This document shows, piece after piece, positions 34,940 to 45,708 of a stretch of DNA of 64,000 nucleotides. The position numbers and the translations under genes were made by a program. The stretch comes from Ruminococcus sp. UBA6407 (lineage in GTDB: Bacteria > Bacillota > Clostridia > Oscillospirales > Ruminococcaceae). The number at the start of each line of letters is the position of its first letter. Position 1 is the stretch's first letter. The notes under the pieces were generated by a model. That model had not been told where the DNA came from and ran no database searches. It was given only the letters and a program-made list of their open reading frames with translations. The DNA lies in the NCBI GenBank assembly GCA_002438605.1, contig DJPR01000024.1:17166-81165 (forward strand), read 5' to 3'.

Positions 34940-36370
34940 TTAATCAACGTGTCCGATTTTCTCGACTTTCATCAAATTCGTTGTTCCTGAAACTCCAAGC
35001 GGAACACCTGCTGTAATGACAACAATATCTCCGTCTTCTGCAATTCCTCTTGACTCAGCCGCTTCTACAGCTGAGGCAAACAAATCATCGGTATTGGTTT
35101 TTTCGTCTATTACAAAAGGAGTAACGCCCCAGCTCATATTAAGCTGTCTGCAAACAGTGTCACTTGTTGTGCAGCCGACAATAGGGCAATCGGGTCTGTA
35201 TTTTGAAATAAGTCTTGCAGTTTTTCCTCCCTTAGAAACTGTGATAATTGCTTTTGCATTAAGATCGTGTGCTGTGGTAACCGTAGCATGTGCAATTGCA
35301 TCGGCAATTGTATTGCTTACTTCGGTTGGCCTGTTAAGGAATCTCTTTCTGTAATCTATATTTTTTTCTGTTGTTTCTGCAATAAGAGCCATAGTTTTTA
35401 CAACTTCAATAGGATAAGCACCTGCCGCTGTTTCTCCTGAAAGCATAATAGCACTTGTGCCATCATATATTGCATTAGCAACATCAGTTATTTCTGCTCG
35501 TGTAGGACGTGGATTTGTTATCATTGATTCAAGCATCTGTGTTGCAGTTATAACCTGCTTACCTGAATTATATCCCTTATGAATAAGTGTTTTCTGAATT
35601 GCAGGAATTTGCTCAAACGGTATCTCTACACCCATATCTCCTCTTGCAACCATAATTCCGTCTGCTGCATCAAGGATTTCATCTATATTTTCAACACCGT
35701 CAAGATTTTCGATTTTTGCAATAATTCTTACGTCAAACCAACCAAGGCTCTGAGTAAATTTTCTAAGATAATTTATATCAGCCGATGTTCTTACAAAGCT
35801 TGCTGCAATAAAATCATATCCCATTTTTGAAGCAAACTCAAGGTCATTCATATCTGCATCGCTTAAATAAGGCATTGACAGCTTTACTCCGGGAACATTA
35901 ATTCCCTTGTTGTTTGAAAGTATGCCGCCATGAATTATTCTGCATGTAATATCAGTTCCGCTTACTTTTTCAGCAACAAGCTCAATTACGCCGTCATTAA
36001 TAAGTATCTTTGTACCGATTCCCACATCTTTAGGAAGATTTTTAAATGAAATACTGCCAATTTTGTTTGTACAGGTTACATCATTTGTAGTAAGAACATA
36101 AGTGTCCCCGTCAAAAATCTCAACAGGCTTATCATCAGTAAATCTACCAAGTCTTATCTCAGGACCTTTTGTATCCATAAGAGTTGCAATAGGCATACCA
36201 AGCTCATTTCTAAGCTTGTTTACCATTTCAAAGCGCTTTTTATGAGTTTCATAATCTCCATGTGAAAAATTAAAACGAGCTACATTCATTCCGGAAATCA
36301 TAAGCTCACGCATTACAGCCTCATTATCGGTTGCAGGTCCTATTGTACAAACAATTTTAGTTTTTCTCAT
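34940..36370 (-). CDS. pyk: Pyruvate kinase
   Basis: Converts PEP and ADP to pyruvate and ATP. The 476-residue protein has the N-terminal RKTKIVCTIGPA, the barrel with MDTKGPEIRLG, the active-site block IIAKIENLDGVENIDEIL, and DGIMVARGDMGVEIPFEQIP. It ends after the regular C-terminal domain and lacks the extra PEP-utiliser domain that some Firmicute enzymes carry. Monocistronic: terminators or gaps flank both sides. Confidence 0.96.
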   Translation of the reverse strand: MRKTKIVCTIGPATDNEAVMRELMISGMNVARFNFSHGDYETHKKRFEMVNKLRNELGMPIATLMDTKGPEIRLGRFTDDKPVEIFDGDTYVLTTNDVTCTNKIGSISFKNLPKDVGIGTKILINDGVIELVAEKVSGTDITCRIIHGGILSNNKGINVPGVKLSMPYLSDADMNDLEFASKMGYDFIAASFVRTSADINYLRKFTQSLGWFDVRIIAKIENLDGVENIDEILDAADGIMVARGDMGVEIPFEQIPAIQKTLIHKGYNSGKQVITATQMLESMITNPRPTRAEITDVANAIYDGTSAIMLSGETAAGAYPIEVVKTMALIAETTEKNIDYRKRFLNRPTEVSNTIADAIAHATVTTAHDLNAKAIITVSKGGKTARLISKYRPDCPIVGCTTSDTVCRQLNMSWGVTPFVIDEKTNTDDLFASAVEAAESRGIAEDGDIVVITAGVPLGVSGTTNLMKVEKIGHVD

Positions 36371-36433
36371 AAACTTTCTCCTTTAATAAACAGAAAAGCA
36401 GACAGACTTTTCATCAGATTGCATGGAACTTCT

Positions 36434-36449
36434 TGCGGCATTGCCTTTA
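36434..36449. repeat. Partial dispersed repeat arm
   Basis: TGCGGCATTGCCTTTA is a single reverse-oriented arm in the pyk leader region. Confidence 0.35.
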
Positions 36450-36550
36450 CATTATTATACATCAAAACTGTAAAAAATTAAAGCGTCGAATGAAATTCTT
36501 AACATTTGCTTAATATATTTTCAGAATTGTTTATTTTTATAAACACAATT

Positions 36551-38908
36551 CTAAATTTTACGGATTTTAGCAAAATTAGCCATTATTTTTTTTGTCCCTA
36601 CTTTATCAAATGCGATTTCAAGCATACTGTCATTTGTTATTTTCTGAGCTGAAATAACAACTCCTTCACCAAAAATATTATGGATAACTCTGTCACCGAC
36701 ATTAAACTCTACATTTTCGTTTTTAGCAGTCTGCTTTGTTCTGTTCCTTGCAAGCTGCTGCTGCAAACTGCTCGAATGAACTGACGTTACAGTATCATCA
36801 CTTTTATCCATTTTCTTTAAGGCTATTGTATTATCATGCTTTTCTATAAACTCACTGCCTATTTCCTTGATAAATCTTGAAGTCAGGTTACGCTGTGTCT
36901 GACCGTAAAGCATTCTTTGTGCAGCACTTGAAATGTAAAGATGCTTTTTTGCTCTTGTAATGGCTACATAAGCAAGCCTGCGTTCCTCCTCAAGTTCCTC
37001 TAAGCTGTCCATTGAACGAAAACCCGGGAATATTCCCTCCTCCATGCCGACAACATAAATATTATCGTATTCAAGTCCTTTAGCTGAATGTATGGTCATT
37101 AAAGTAACTTTATCATCTAAACCGCTGTCACGATCAGCTTCCGTATAAAGTGCGACTTCTTCAAGAAATCCGCTGAGAGTCGGTTCTTCCGCTTCATTAA
37201 CATAAGAAGCTATTGTAGAATGAAGTTCATCAACATTCTCTATTCTTGATGTACCTTCTTCGCCCATTGATTTCAGATATGCCATATATCCTGTTTTATC
37301 CAGAACCTCATCAAGAAATTCATCAAGAGGAATCGTATCCGCTTTTTCAATGAGATTATCAAAAATCTCTGCAACTGCCTTTAACACAGCAGATTTTTTT
37401 GAAAGCGGAGGATAGTCACTGCTGTTTCGCATGACTTCAAGCGGACTTAGTTTAAGATCTCGGCTTATCTCCTCAAGAACAGTAACTGTTGCATCACCGA
37501 TACCCCTTTTCGGTTCATTTATAATACGCTTAAGCCTCAGCATATCGTTAGGATTATTCAAAAAGCTGAGATATGCAGTAACATCTTTAATTTCCTTGCG
37601 GTCATAGAAACGCATTCCGCCGTAAACACGATAAGGAATACCGCTTTTAATAAATGAACGCTCAATAATATTAGATTGTGCATTCATTCTGTAAAGTACA
37701 GCATTATTTCCGTATTTACCAGTCTCTTTGTAATATTTCAGTATTTCAGACGCAACAAACTGTGCCTCATCATTTTCATCACAAGCCTTATACCAGTAAA
37801 CCTTTTCCCCTTTAGCGCCCTTAGTCCAAAGTGATTTTGGCTTTCTGCCCTCGTTGTTGCTTATAACAGAATTTGCCGCATCAAGTATTGTCTGAGTAGA
37901 ACGATAATTCTGTTCAAGGCGAATTACCTTGCTTCCCTCAAACTGTTTTTCAAAGCTGAGGATATTTGTAATATCCGCACCCCTGAATTTATAAATACTC
38001 TGATCATCATCACCTACAACACAGAGATTTTTATGTTCAGCGGAAAGGAGTGATACCAGTCTGAATTGAACCTGATTTGTGTCCTGATATTCATCTACCA
38101 TAATGTATTTATATCTGTTTCTGAATTTTTCAAGTGCATCAGGAAATTCCTCAAAAATCTTTACGGTAAGAAGAAGAATATCATCAAAGTCCAGAGCATT
38201 TGAATCCTTCAATCTGCTGCAATAATGTGCATAAATACGAGCAATTACCTTTTTTCTGAAATCTCCGCCTGCGTCATTTTTCATCATTTCAGGACTTATC
38301 ATTCTATTTTTTGCAAAGCTTATCTCGCTAAGCACACTTCTCGGCGGAAAATTCTTTTCTGATATTTCAAGCTCACTCATAACGGCTTTCACCAAGCGCT
38401 GTGCATCATCAGAATCATAAATTGTAAAATCCCTGCCATAACCTATTCTGTCAATTTCCTGACGCAAAATTCTTACACAAGCTGAATGGAATGTTGAGGC
38501 GTTAATATTCAGTGCTTCTTCTCCCAGAACTGCATTAAGACGTTCCTTAAGTTCTGCTGCTGCCTTATTTGTAAATGTAATTGCAAGTATATTCCAAGGT
38601 CTTACAGGATTTACTGCAACAGCGTCACGCAAACCGTCAACATCATCTGTTTCACCGTTTATATAGGATTTAAGGAACTCTACATCAAAATCAGATCCTT
38701 TTCTTGCTGTATCAAAAAAGGCATTTCCAAAATTAATCATATTTACAATTCGGTTTACAATTACAGTTGTTTTACCGCTTCCTGCACCTGCAAGAACAAG
38801 CAAGGGTCCGTTTACAGTAAAAACCGCCTCCTGCTGCATTTCATTCATTCGGCTGAAATATTGTTTTAAAGCTGTTTGTTTTAATTCAATATATGAATCA
38901 TTACTCAT
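36551..38908 (-). CDS. pcrA: UvrD/PcrA-type ATP-dependent DNA helicase
   Basis: 785 residues, superfamily 1A helicase. The Q motif (MNEMQQEAV), Walker A VLAGAGSGKTTVIVNRI, Walker B YKYIMVDEYQDTNQVQ, motif III VVGDDDQSIYKFRGAD, motif IV LEQNYRST, motif V VTLMTIHSAKGLEYDNIYV and motif VI RRLAYVAITRAKKHLYIS are all in order. The last 60 residues form the Tudor-like domain (FNVGDRVIHNIFGEGVVI) typical of Gram-positive PcrA. It unwinds DNA 3' to 5' in repair and removal of RecA. Confidence 0.95.
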   Translation of the reverse strand: MSNDSYIELKQTALKQYFSRMNEMQQEAVFTVNGPLLVLAGAGSGKTTVIVNRIVNMINFGNAFFDTARKGSDFDVEFLKSYINGETDDVDGLRDAVAVNPVRPWNILAITFTNKAAAELKERLNAVLGEEALNINASTFHSACVRILRQEIDRIGYGRDFTIYDSDDAQRLVKAVMSELEISEKNFPPRSVLSEISFAKNRMISPEMMKNDAGGDFRKKVIARIYAHYCSRLKDSNALDFDDILLLTVKIFEEFPDALEKFRNRYKYIMVDEYQDTNQVQFRLVSLLSAEHKNLCVVGDDDQSIYKFRGADITNILSFEKQFEGSKVIRLEQNYRSTQTILDAANSVISNNEGRKPKSLWTKGAKGEKVYWYKACDENDEAQFVASEILKYYKETGKYGNNAVLYRMNAQSNIIERSFIKSGIPYRVYGGMRFYDRKEIKDVTAYLSFLNNPNDMLRLKRIINEPKRGIGDATVTVLEEISRDLKLSPLEVMRNSSDYPPLSKKSAVLKAVAEIFDNLIEKADTIPLDEFLDEVLDKTGYMAYLKSMGEEGTSRIENVDELHSTIASYVNEAEEPTLSGFLEEVALYTEADRDSGLDDKVTLMTIHSAKGLEYDNIYVVGMEEGIFPGFRSMDSLEELEEERRLAYVAITRAKKHLYISSAAQRMLYGQTQRNLTSRFIKEIGSEFIEKHDNTIALKKMDKSDDTVTSVHSSSLQQQLARNRTKQTAKNENVEFNVGDRVIHNIFGEGVVISAQKITNDSMLEIAFDKVGTKKIMANFAKIRKI

Positions 38909-39090
38909 ATTACTTACTCCATTCAGTATTAATTTTCAGAATGCAACTCCATAAACGCAATCTGATTTTTATTTTGACTATAAATCCTGTTCAAAACATA
39001 TCCTTTATGATTATACCACAAATTTACAAGCATGAAAATACCTATTTTACTATTTTCAATTTATAAATTTATCCTTTAAGGAGATAATAT

Positions 39091-39114
39091 TTTAGGCAAT
39101 ACCACACAAAAGCA
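39091..39114. repeat. Dispersed repeat copy between two ribosome-site copies
   Basis: TTTAGGCAATACCACACAAA lies between two direct repeats of AGGAGATA (39079-39086 and 39128-39135); the second is the ribosome site of the symporter gene. Confidence 0.5.
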
Positions 39115-39141
39115 TATTTTTGTTAATAGGAGATAGCATAA

Positions 39142-40470
39142 ATGAAAAAAGAAAAATGGTCATCTGATTTCGGATTTCTTATGGCAGCTGCCGGTTCAGC
39201 AGTCGGGTTGGGAAATATATGGAAGTTTCCGTATGTCACAGGAAAAAGCGGTGGAGCTGTTTTCCTTGTTGTTTACTTCATATTGCTTATCATTCTGGGT
39301 GTTCCTGTACTGCTTTCCGAAATGTGCATAGGACGTTCCACAAGAAAAAATCCTATTGACGCCTGCCGAACAATTAATAAAAACTGGGGATTTACAGGCG
39401 CATTCGGAATAATAGGTGCATTTATTATCCTTTGTTATTATGGAGTCATAGGAGGCTGGGTTATAAAATATATAATTCACTATATTTTCAATTCTTCAAT
39501 TGACAATGCATCAGAATATTTTGATAAATTTTCCTCCGGTACATTTATGCCCATACTCCTGCATTTTATTTTTACATTTTCCTGTGCATTAATTGTTATC
39601 AACGGAATTTCAAAGGGCATTGAAAAAATATGTAAGTTCTTTATGCCTGCACTTCTTATTATGATTATAATACTTACCTTTAAATCATTTTCACTTGACG
39701 GCAGCATTAATGGAATAAAATTTTTTCTGAAACCCGATTTTTCAAAGCTTCAATCGTTCAGTGATTGGGCAGTTCTTCTTACCGGTGCAATGGGACAGGT
39801 TTTTTTCAGTCTGAGTCTTGGTATGGGTACGCTGATAACATACGGTGCATATCTTGATAAAAGTACAAGCCTTACTAAATCGGCAATATATATCCCTCTT
39901 ATAGACTTCATTATTGCACTTCTTTCAGGCCTTATGATTTTGCCTGCAGTATTTGCATGCGGCATTCCTCCGACAGCAGGTTCCGGAATGATTTTTATTA
40001 CACTTCCTCAGGTTTTTGCTCAGATAAGCGGCGGACGTTTCTTTGCGGTTATTTTCTTTCTGCTTATTCTTTTTGCAGCAGTTACATCTGCAATATCACT
40101 GCTTGAAGTTATTGTTTCATACATTATGAACAGACTAAAACTCAGCAGAAATAATGCTGCATTAATAAGTGCATTTGTAATATCAGTAATAGGAATTCCT
40201 GCATCAATGTCATTTGGAAAATTAAGTAATTTCAAAATTTTCAATATGAATTTCTTTGATTTGCTTAATTTTATATCTGATAAACTGCTGATGCCTCTCG
40301 GAGCTTTAGGTATTTGCATTTTATGCGGATATGTCTGGAAAATTGACAATCTTTCAGCTGAAGCTGGTGTTAAAAGTTCATTTGTAAAGAACTTGCTCAA
40401 TATTTCAATAAAATATATCTCTCCTGCAATGATTTTTATTATTTTCATAACATCACTTTTCAATTTATAG
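39142..40470 (+). CDS. Sodium-dependent transporter, NSS (SNF) family
   Basis: 442 residues, about eleven membrane spans. The opening WSSDFGFLMAAAGSAVGLGNIWKFPYVTGKSGGAVFL is the NSS signature for the unwound span 1 that binds sodium and substrate; IGRSTRKNPIDACR follows span 2. Bacterial members of the short, eleven-span kind (MhsT/TnaT-like) import amino acids, often tryptophan or other hydrophobic ones, with sodium. The substrate cannot be told from sequence alone. Ribosome site AGGAGA at 39128-39133. It converges on the VanY-like gene with a shared terminator between. Confidence 0.92.
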   Translation: MKKEKWSSDFGFLMAAAGSAVGLGNIWKFPYVTGKSGGAVFLVVYFILLIILGVPVLLSEMCIGRSTRKNPIDACRTINKNWGFTGAFGIIGAFIILCYYGVIGGWVIKYIIHYIFNSSIDNASEYFDKFSSGTFMPILLHFIFTFSCALIVINGISKGIEKICKFFMPALLIMIIILTFKSFSLDGSINGIKFFLKPDFSKLQSFSDWAVLLTGAMGQVFFSLSLGMGTLITYGAYLDKSTSLTKSAIYIPLIDFIIALLSGLMILPAVFACGIPPTAGSGMIFITLPQVFAQISGGRFFAVIFFLLILFAAVTSAISLLEVIVSYIMNRLKLSRNNAALISAFVISVIGIPASMSFGKLSNFKIFNMNFFDLLNFISDKLLMPLGALGICILCGYVWKIDNLSAEAGVKSSFVKNLLNISIKYISPAMIFIIFITSLFNL

Positions 40471-40477
40471 CAAAAAA

Positions 40478-40502
40478 TAAAGGGACTGAATCAGTCCCTT
40501 TA
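40478..40502. terminator. Bidirectional terminator after the NSS gene
   Basis: TAAAGGGACTGA and TCAGTCCCTTTA, perfect 12-bp arms separated by one base. Confidence 0.85.
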
Positions 40503-40530
40503 TAATCCACAATCAGTGCAATATAATGCT

Positions 40531-40574
40531 CAGGCAACACCGCACAAAGAATGCACAGTGTTGTCATTGCTGCC
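40531..40574. repeat. Dispersed repeat, imperfect inverted pair
   Basis: CAGGCAACACCGCACAAAG faces TGCACAGTGTTGTC and ends in TTGCTGCC, just downstream of the VanY-like stop codon. Confidence 0.6.
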
Positions 40575-40575
40575 A

Positions 40576-41532
40576 TTATTTAATTACAGTAATGATAAAT
40601 CCGTCAATATTATTTCCGGAAATAGTATAATTAAAATCCACCGGAACACTTATTGTAGTTTCGGCTCCGTTCATATCAGCAGAAGCATAATATATCTCAT
40701 AAGATTTTTCGTTTAATGTATACTCAAAAGCACCTGTATCAAGAGTATAATTTTTTAAAAAATCTATATATTCTTCAAGACAATAATTCTTTTCTTTCAT
40801 TATTGCCGCATGAACGTCGCTTACATATCTTAAATGAGCAACAGATGCTGAAACGCCTGTTATGCTTTCCTTGTCTTGCGGATATCTTACTATAAAGCCA
40901 TACTTTGTACAATTATCTATTATCCAGCTTTCTGTGTCCATGCCGTCATATTCAATTATCTCACCGCTTGAGGACTTTATCGCAAGATCAACTGTATATC
41001 CTGTTATTGATTCGGGATATGATACAGTGTATATGCTGTCCTCACCACTGTAGCTTTGAGTTGTGCTGTAAACGACAAAATTATCATTTCCTGTTGCAGC
41101 ATTATAATCACTCATCATTTTGTTAAGCTGACCGGCAGCCTCAATGCTTAGCACCATATTCTCATCTCTGAGAATATAAAAATCATTTTTAGTTTCTGCC
41201 AAACCTGTCATGCTGAGAAAAATTCCATTTGCCGGATTGCCTGCATTTATCAGGCATAAACTCCCTGTATACATACTCTCACGAGAAACATTTATCTGAG
41301 AATAGCCAAGATGTTCAACTGAACCTTCTGCATCAGGTTCAGAATCTGTGCTTAAAATGGTTATATTACTTCCTGAAATATCCAAGCTTTTGAAATTTCC
41401 ATTTACAATTATACTTCCTGTTGTGGTATCATAAAATTGACGTCTGACGCAGTCAACAGCAATTATTGAAACTATGCAAACGATAAATGTCCAAAAGACT
41501 CTTCTCCAGTTAAGTCTTTGGTTTTTTTTCAT
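40576..41532 (-). CDS. Membrane-anchored VanY-like (M15B) protein with degenerate active site
   Basis: 318 residues. One N-terminal span (about 11-27) anchors an outside domain of D,D-carboxypeptidase VanY fold: GYTVDLAI near 178-185, then SWIIDNCTKYGFIVRYPQDKESITG and AHLRYVSDVHAAIM. In active VanY the first zinc block is SxHxxGxAxD and the last is ExWH. Here the first His is Ser175 while Asp182 stays, and the ExWH block reads SVAH, so the catalytic Glu is lost and only His233 remains. It is probably not a working zinc peptidase. It lies 124 nt downstream of a DD-carboxypeptidase gene, suggesting a wall-related role such as peptide binding. Confidence 0.7.
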   Translation of the reverse strand: MKKNQRLNWRRVFWTFIVCIVSIIAVDCVRRQFYDTTTGSIIVNGNFKSLDISGSNITILSTDSEPDAEGSVEHLGYSQINVSRESMYTGSLCLINAGNPANGIFLSMTGLAETKNDFYILRDENMVLSIEAAGQLNKMMSDYNAATGNDNFVVYSTTQSYSGEDSIYTVSYPESITGYTVDLAIKSSSGEIIEYDGMDTESWIIDNCTKYGFIVRYPQDKESITGVSASVAHLRYVSDVHAAIMKEKNYCLEEYIDFLKNYTLDTGAFEYTLNEKSYEIYYASADMNGAETTISVPVDFNYTISGNNIDGFIITVIK

Positions 41533-41578
41533 TATGCTCCTCCATTTTGTTGTTTTCTCTATCTTAATCTATATGTCA

Positions 41579-41605
41579 TTTAAGGCAACAGCGCACAAGG
41601 TACGT
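41579..41605. repeat. Dispersed repeat copy
   Basis: TTTAAGGCAACAGCGCACAA between the VanY-like and carboxypeptidase genes, single arm. Confidence 0.55.
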
Positions 41606-41656
41606 CATAAGCCTGTGAATTATCCGTCATATTACACATAATTTTCTCACCATTTA

Positions 41657-42817
41657 TCATGTCACAGGAGGAACATAAGGCTCTCCTCCATAACAAAATA
41701 CGCTGTAACCGCTTAATGTTTCATAAATTGTTTCCCATTTTGACCAACCGTCTGCAAGCACCATAACATAGATTTTACCGTTAATTTCCGCAAAGCTTGC
41801 AAGACACTGTCCTGATTCATCAGTAAAGCCTGTTTTTCCGCCCTTTACAACTACTCCGGGCATTTCAGTACCTGTCATTCTGCTGAACATTGTACTAGTC
41901 AAAGTCAAGCCTTCAGGATTGTATTCCGTTGGTGCTATTTTATATTCATATGTTTCAAGAACTTCACGACAAAAATCATTTTTAAGAGCATACTCCAATA
42001 TAATTGCAATATCCTCCGCAGTACTGTAATTTTCAGGATCATGAAGTCCTACAGGATTTGTAAAATGAGTATTTTTAAGTCCGAGTTCCTTAACCTTATC
42101 ATTCATCATGCTGACGAAAGCTTCTTCCGAACCACCTACATGTCTTGCAACCGCAACTGCTGCATCTGCACCTGACGGCAGTACAACACCATAAATCAAA
42201 TCTTTTACAGTAGGAGTTTCACCAGACGCAAAGCCTGCTACCGACGCTTCCTGTGCGATAAGCGGATCAATCATATCGGCAGTTATCAATACTGTTTCCT
42301 CCAGATTATCCGTATTTTCAGCCGCAACAATAAGAGTCATGATTTTTGTAAGTGAAGCAGGGTACATTTTCACATTATAATCATGTTCGGCAACAATTTC
42401 ATTTGTTTCAGTATCTACAACAATTGCATACAAAGAATTATATTTTCTTACTTCTTCCGCATTATCTTCAATTATTTCAAAATTTTCTGCTGCCTCTGAA
42501 ATTTCTGATGCCGCTTCAGTATTTTCCTCTTTGCCAAATTCAGGATTAAGTAAATAGAAATCAACCGTTTTATCAGTAAAAACGGGATAAAAAACGGCAG
42601 GCTCTGACTCTTCAATCTGTTCAATTACGGAGCTTTCTGAATCTGATATTACAACAGATTCCTGACTATCCACAATAATCTCAGCCACACTTGCAGGCTT
42701 TTTGTTAAATGAGGAAATAATCAGGGAAATACCGAAAATCAAAATAACCAGAAGAAGTAAAGTCACGCCTACCCTAAAATAGTTTAATCTGACTTTGCCC
42801 TTTCTTTTGCTATACAT
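41657..42817 (-). CDS. D-alanyl-D-alanine carboxypeptidase (S11 family, PBP5-like)
   Basis: 386 residues. One membrane anchor (about 16-36), a Glu/Ser-rich linker to about 120, then the S11 serine peptidase: SxxK in YPASLTKIMT (Ser155, Lys158), the SxN-like SGADAAVAVA, and KTG in KGGKTGFTDESGQC. It trims the terminal D-Ala of peptidoglycan stem peptides. Anchoring at the N-terminus and lack of a C-terminal amphipathic helix differ from classical PBP5. The ATG at 42817 follows GAGGTG; a TTG four codons earlier overlaps that site. Confidence 0.9.
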   Translation of the reverse strand: MYSKRKGKVRLNYFRVGVTLLLLVILIFGISLIISSFNKKPASVAEIIVDSQESVVISDSESSVIEQIEESEPAVFYPVFTDKTVDFYLLNPEFGKEENTEAASEISEAAENFEIIEDNAEEVRKYNSLYAIVVDTETNEIVAEHDYNVKMYPASLTKIMTLIVAAENTDNLEETVLITADMIDPLIAQEASVAGFASGETPTVKDLIYGVVLPSGADAAVAVARHVGGSEEAFVSMMNDKVKELGLKNTHFTNPVGLHDPENYSTAEDIAIILEYALKNDFCREVLETYEYKIAPTEYNPEGLTLTSTMFSRMTGTEMPGVVVKGGKTGFTDESGQCLASFAEINGKIYVMVLADGWSKWETIYETLSGYSVFCYGGEPYVPPVT

Positions 42818-42971
42818 TCTACACCTCAATGGTTTTATCTCTATTAATATTATTGTAATACATATTTTTCAGAATGTCAACTGTATTTGCAAAATCTACA
42901 TTATGCACAAACAAAACTTATAAAAAGCACATTATATTTTGTCGCAAACAGTCGTATCCTGACTGCATAAG

Positions 42972-43002
42972 TCAGCACCGCACAAATATTGTGCGGTGCT
43001 GA
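42972..43002. repeat. Dispersed repeat, perfect hairpin after atpC
   Basis: TCAGCACCGCACAA-ATA-TTGTGCGGTGCTGA, perfect 14-bp arms, 17 nt downstream of the atp operon. It is the most regular copy and may have been recruited as the operon terminator, though no T-run follows. Confidence 0.7.
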
Positions 43003-43019
43003 AACAAATTAATTGATTT

Positions 43020-44833
<1,814 letters not shown>

Positions 44834-45694
44834 TTAGTCCTGAGCATTTGCTCCGCCCACAATCTCTGTTATTTCCTGAGTAATTGCAGACTGCCTTGCT
44901 CTGTTATATATAAGTGAAAGATTATCAATTATTTCTGTTGCATTATCTGTTGCATTTTCCATTGCCATACGTCTTGCTGCCTGTTCAGAAGCAAATGAAC
45001 ACACAACTGCTCCATAAATAAGACTTGCTATATATTTTGGCACAAGCTCCTCAAAAATTGCAGAAGCAGACGGTTCATAGCGTATAACCGATTTATTCAA
45101 AGGCTGCTGTGCAAGATTTTCAAGCGGAATAACACTTATGCATCGTGCCTCCTGCAAAACAGGAGATACATAATCAGTAAAAATCAATTCAACTTTTCCG
45201 ATTGATTTATGCTTTCGATAAAGCTCGATAATCATTTCAGCAATATCCAAAGCCTTGTATATGGTCATATTCTCGCTTATATCCTCAAAGCTTTTGAATA
45301 TTTTTGCATTTCTTTTTGAAAAATGCTCAACTGCTTTTTTTCCTATAGGAATAATAACGCTGTTTCCGCCAATTTCTTCTATTTTTGATTCAGCAAGTTT
45401 AAGTGCGTTTGCGTTATATCCCCCTGCAAGTCCCCTGTCACCTGCAATTACAATTATCAGTGAGGTATTGCAGTCTGATTTTCTTGTATAAACCGAATTG
45501 AAGAATTTATCCTGAGCAGCAATTTCACACATTGTTTCATAAACAATATTGAAAAACGGCATAGCTGCATCAGCTTTTTCTTTTGCTTTTTTAAACTTTG
45601 AGGAAGCAACAAGCTCCATAGCCTTTGTAATCTGCATAGTGCTTTCAACGCTTTTTATTCTGCGTTTAATATTTTTCATATTGCCTGAAGCCAT
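44834..45694 (-). CDS. atpG: ATP synthase F1 subunit gamma
   Basis: 286 residues: the central shaft. N-terminal helix NMKNIKRRIKSVESTMQITKAMELVASSK-type and the C-terminal helix AARRMAMENATDNATEIIDNLSLIYNRARQ-type form the coiled coil; the globular Rossmann-like part lies between (ITEI.. end typical). Flanked by atpA and atpD. Confidence 0.95.
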   Translation of the reverse strand: MASGNMKNIKRRIKSVESTMQITKAMELVASSKFKKAKEKADAAMPFFNIVYETMCEIAAQDKFFNSVYTRKSDCNTSLIIVIAGDRGLAGGYNANALKLAESKIEEIGGNSVIIPIGKKAVEHFSKRNAKIFKSFEDISENMTIYKALDIAEMIIELYRKHKSIGKVELIFTDYVSPVLQEARCISVIPLENLAQQPLNKSVIRYEPSASAIFEELVPKYIASLIYGAVVCSFASEQAARRMAMENATDNATEIIDNLSLIYNRARQSAITQEITEIVGGANAQD

Positions 45695-45708
45695 TATATC
45701 ACCTCAAA

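Noticed and set aside
40020..40463. 147-codon antisense frame within the NSS transporter gene
   Set aside because: Mirrors the hydrophobic codons of the symporter and has no translation signals.
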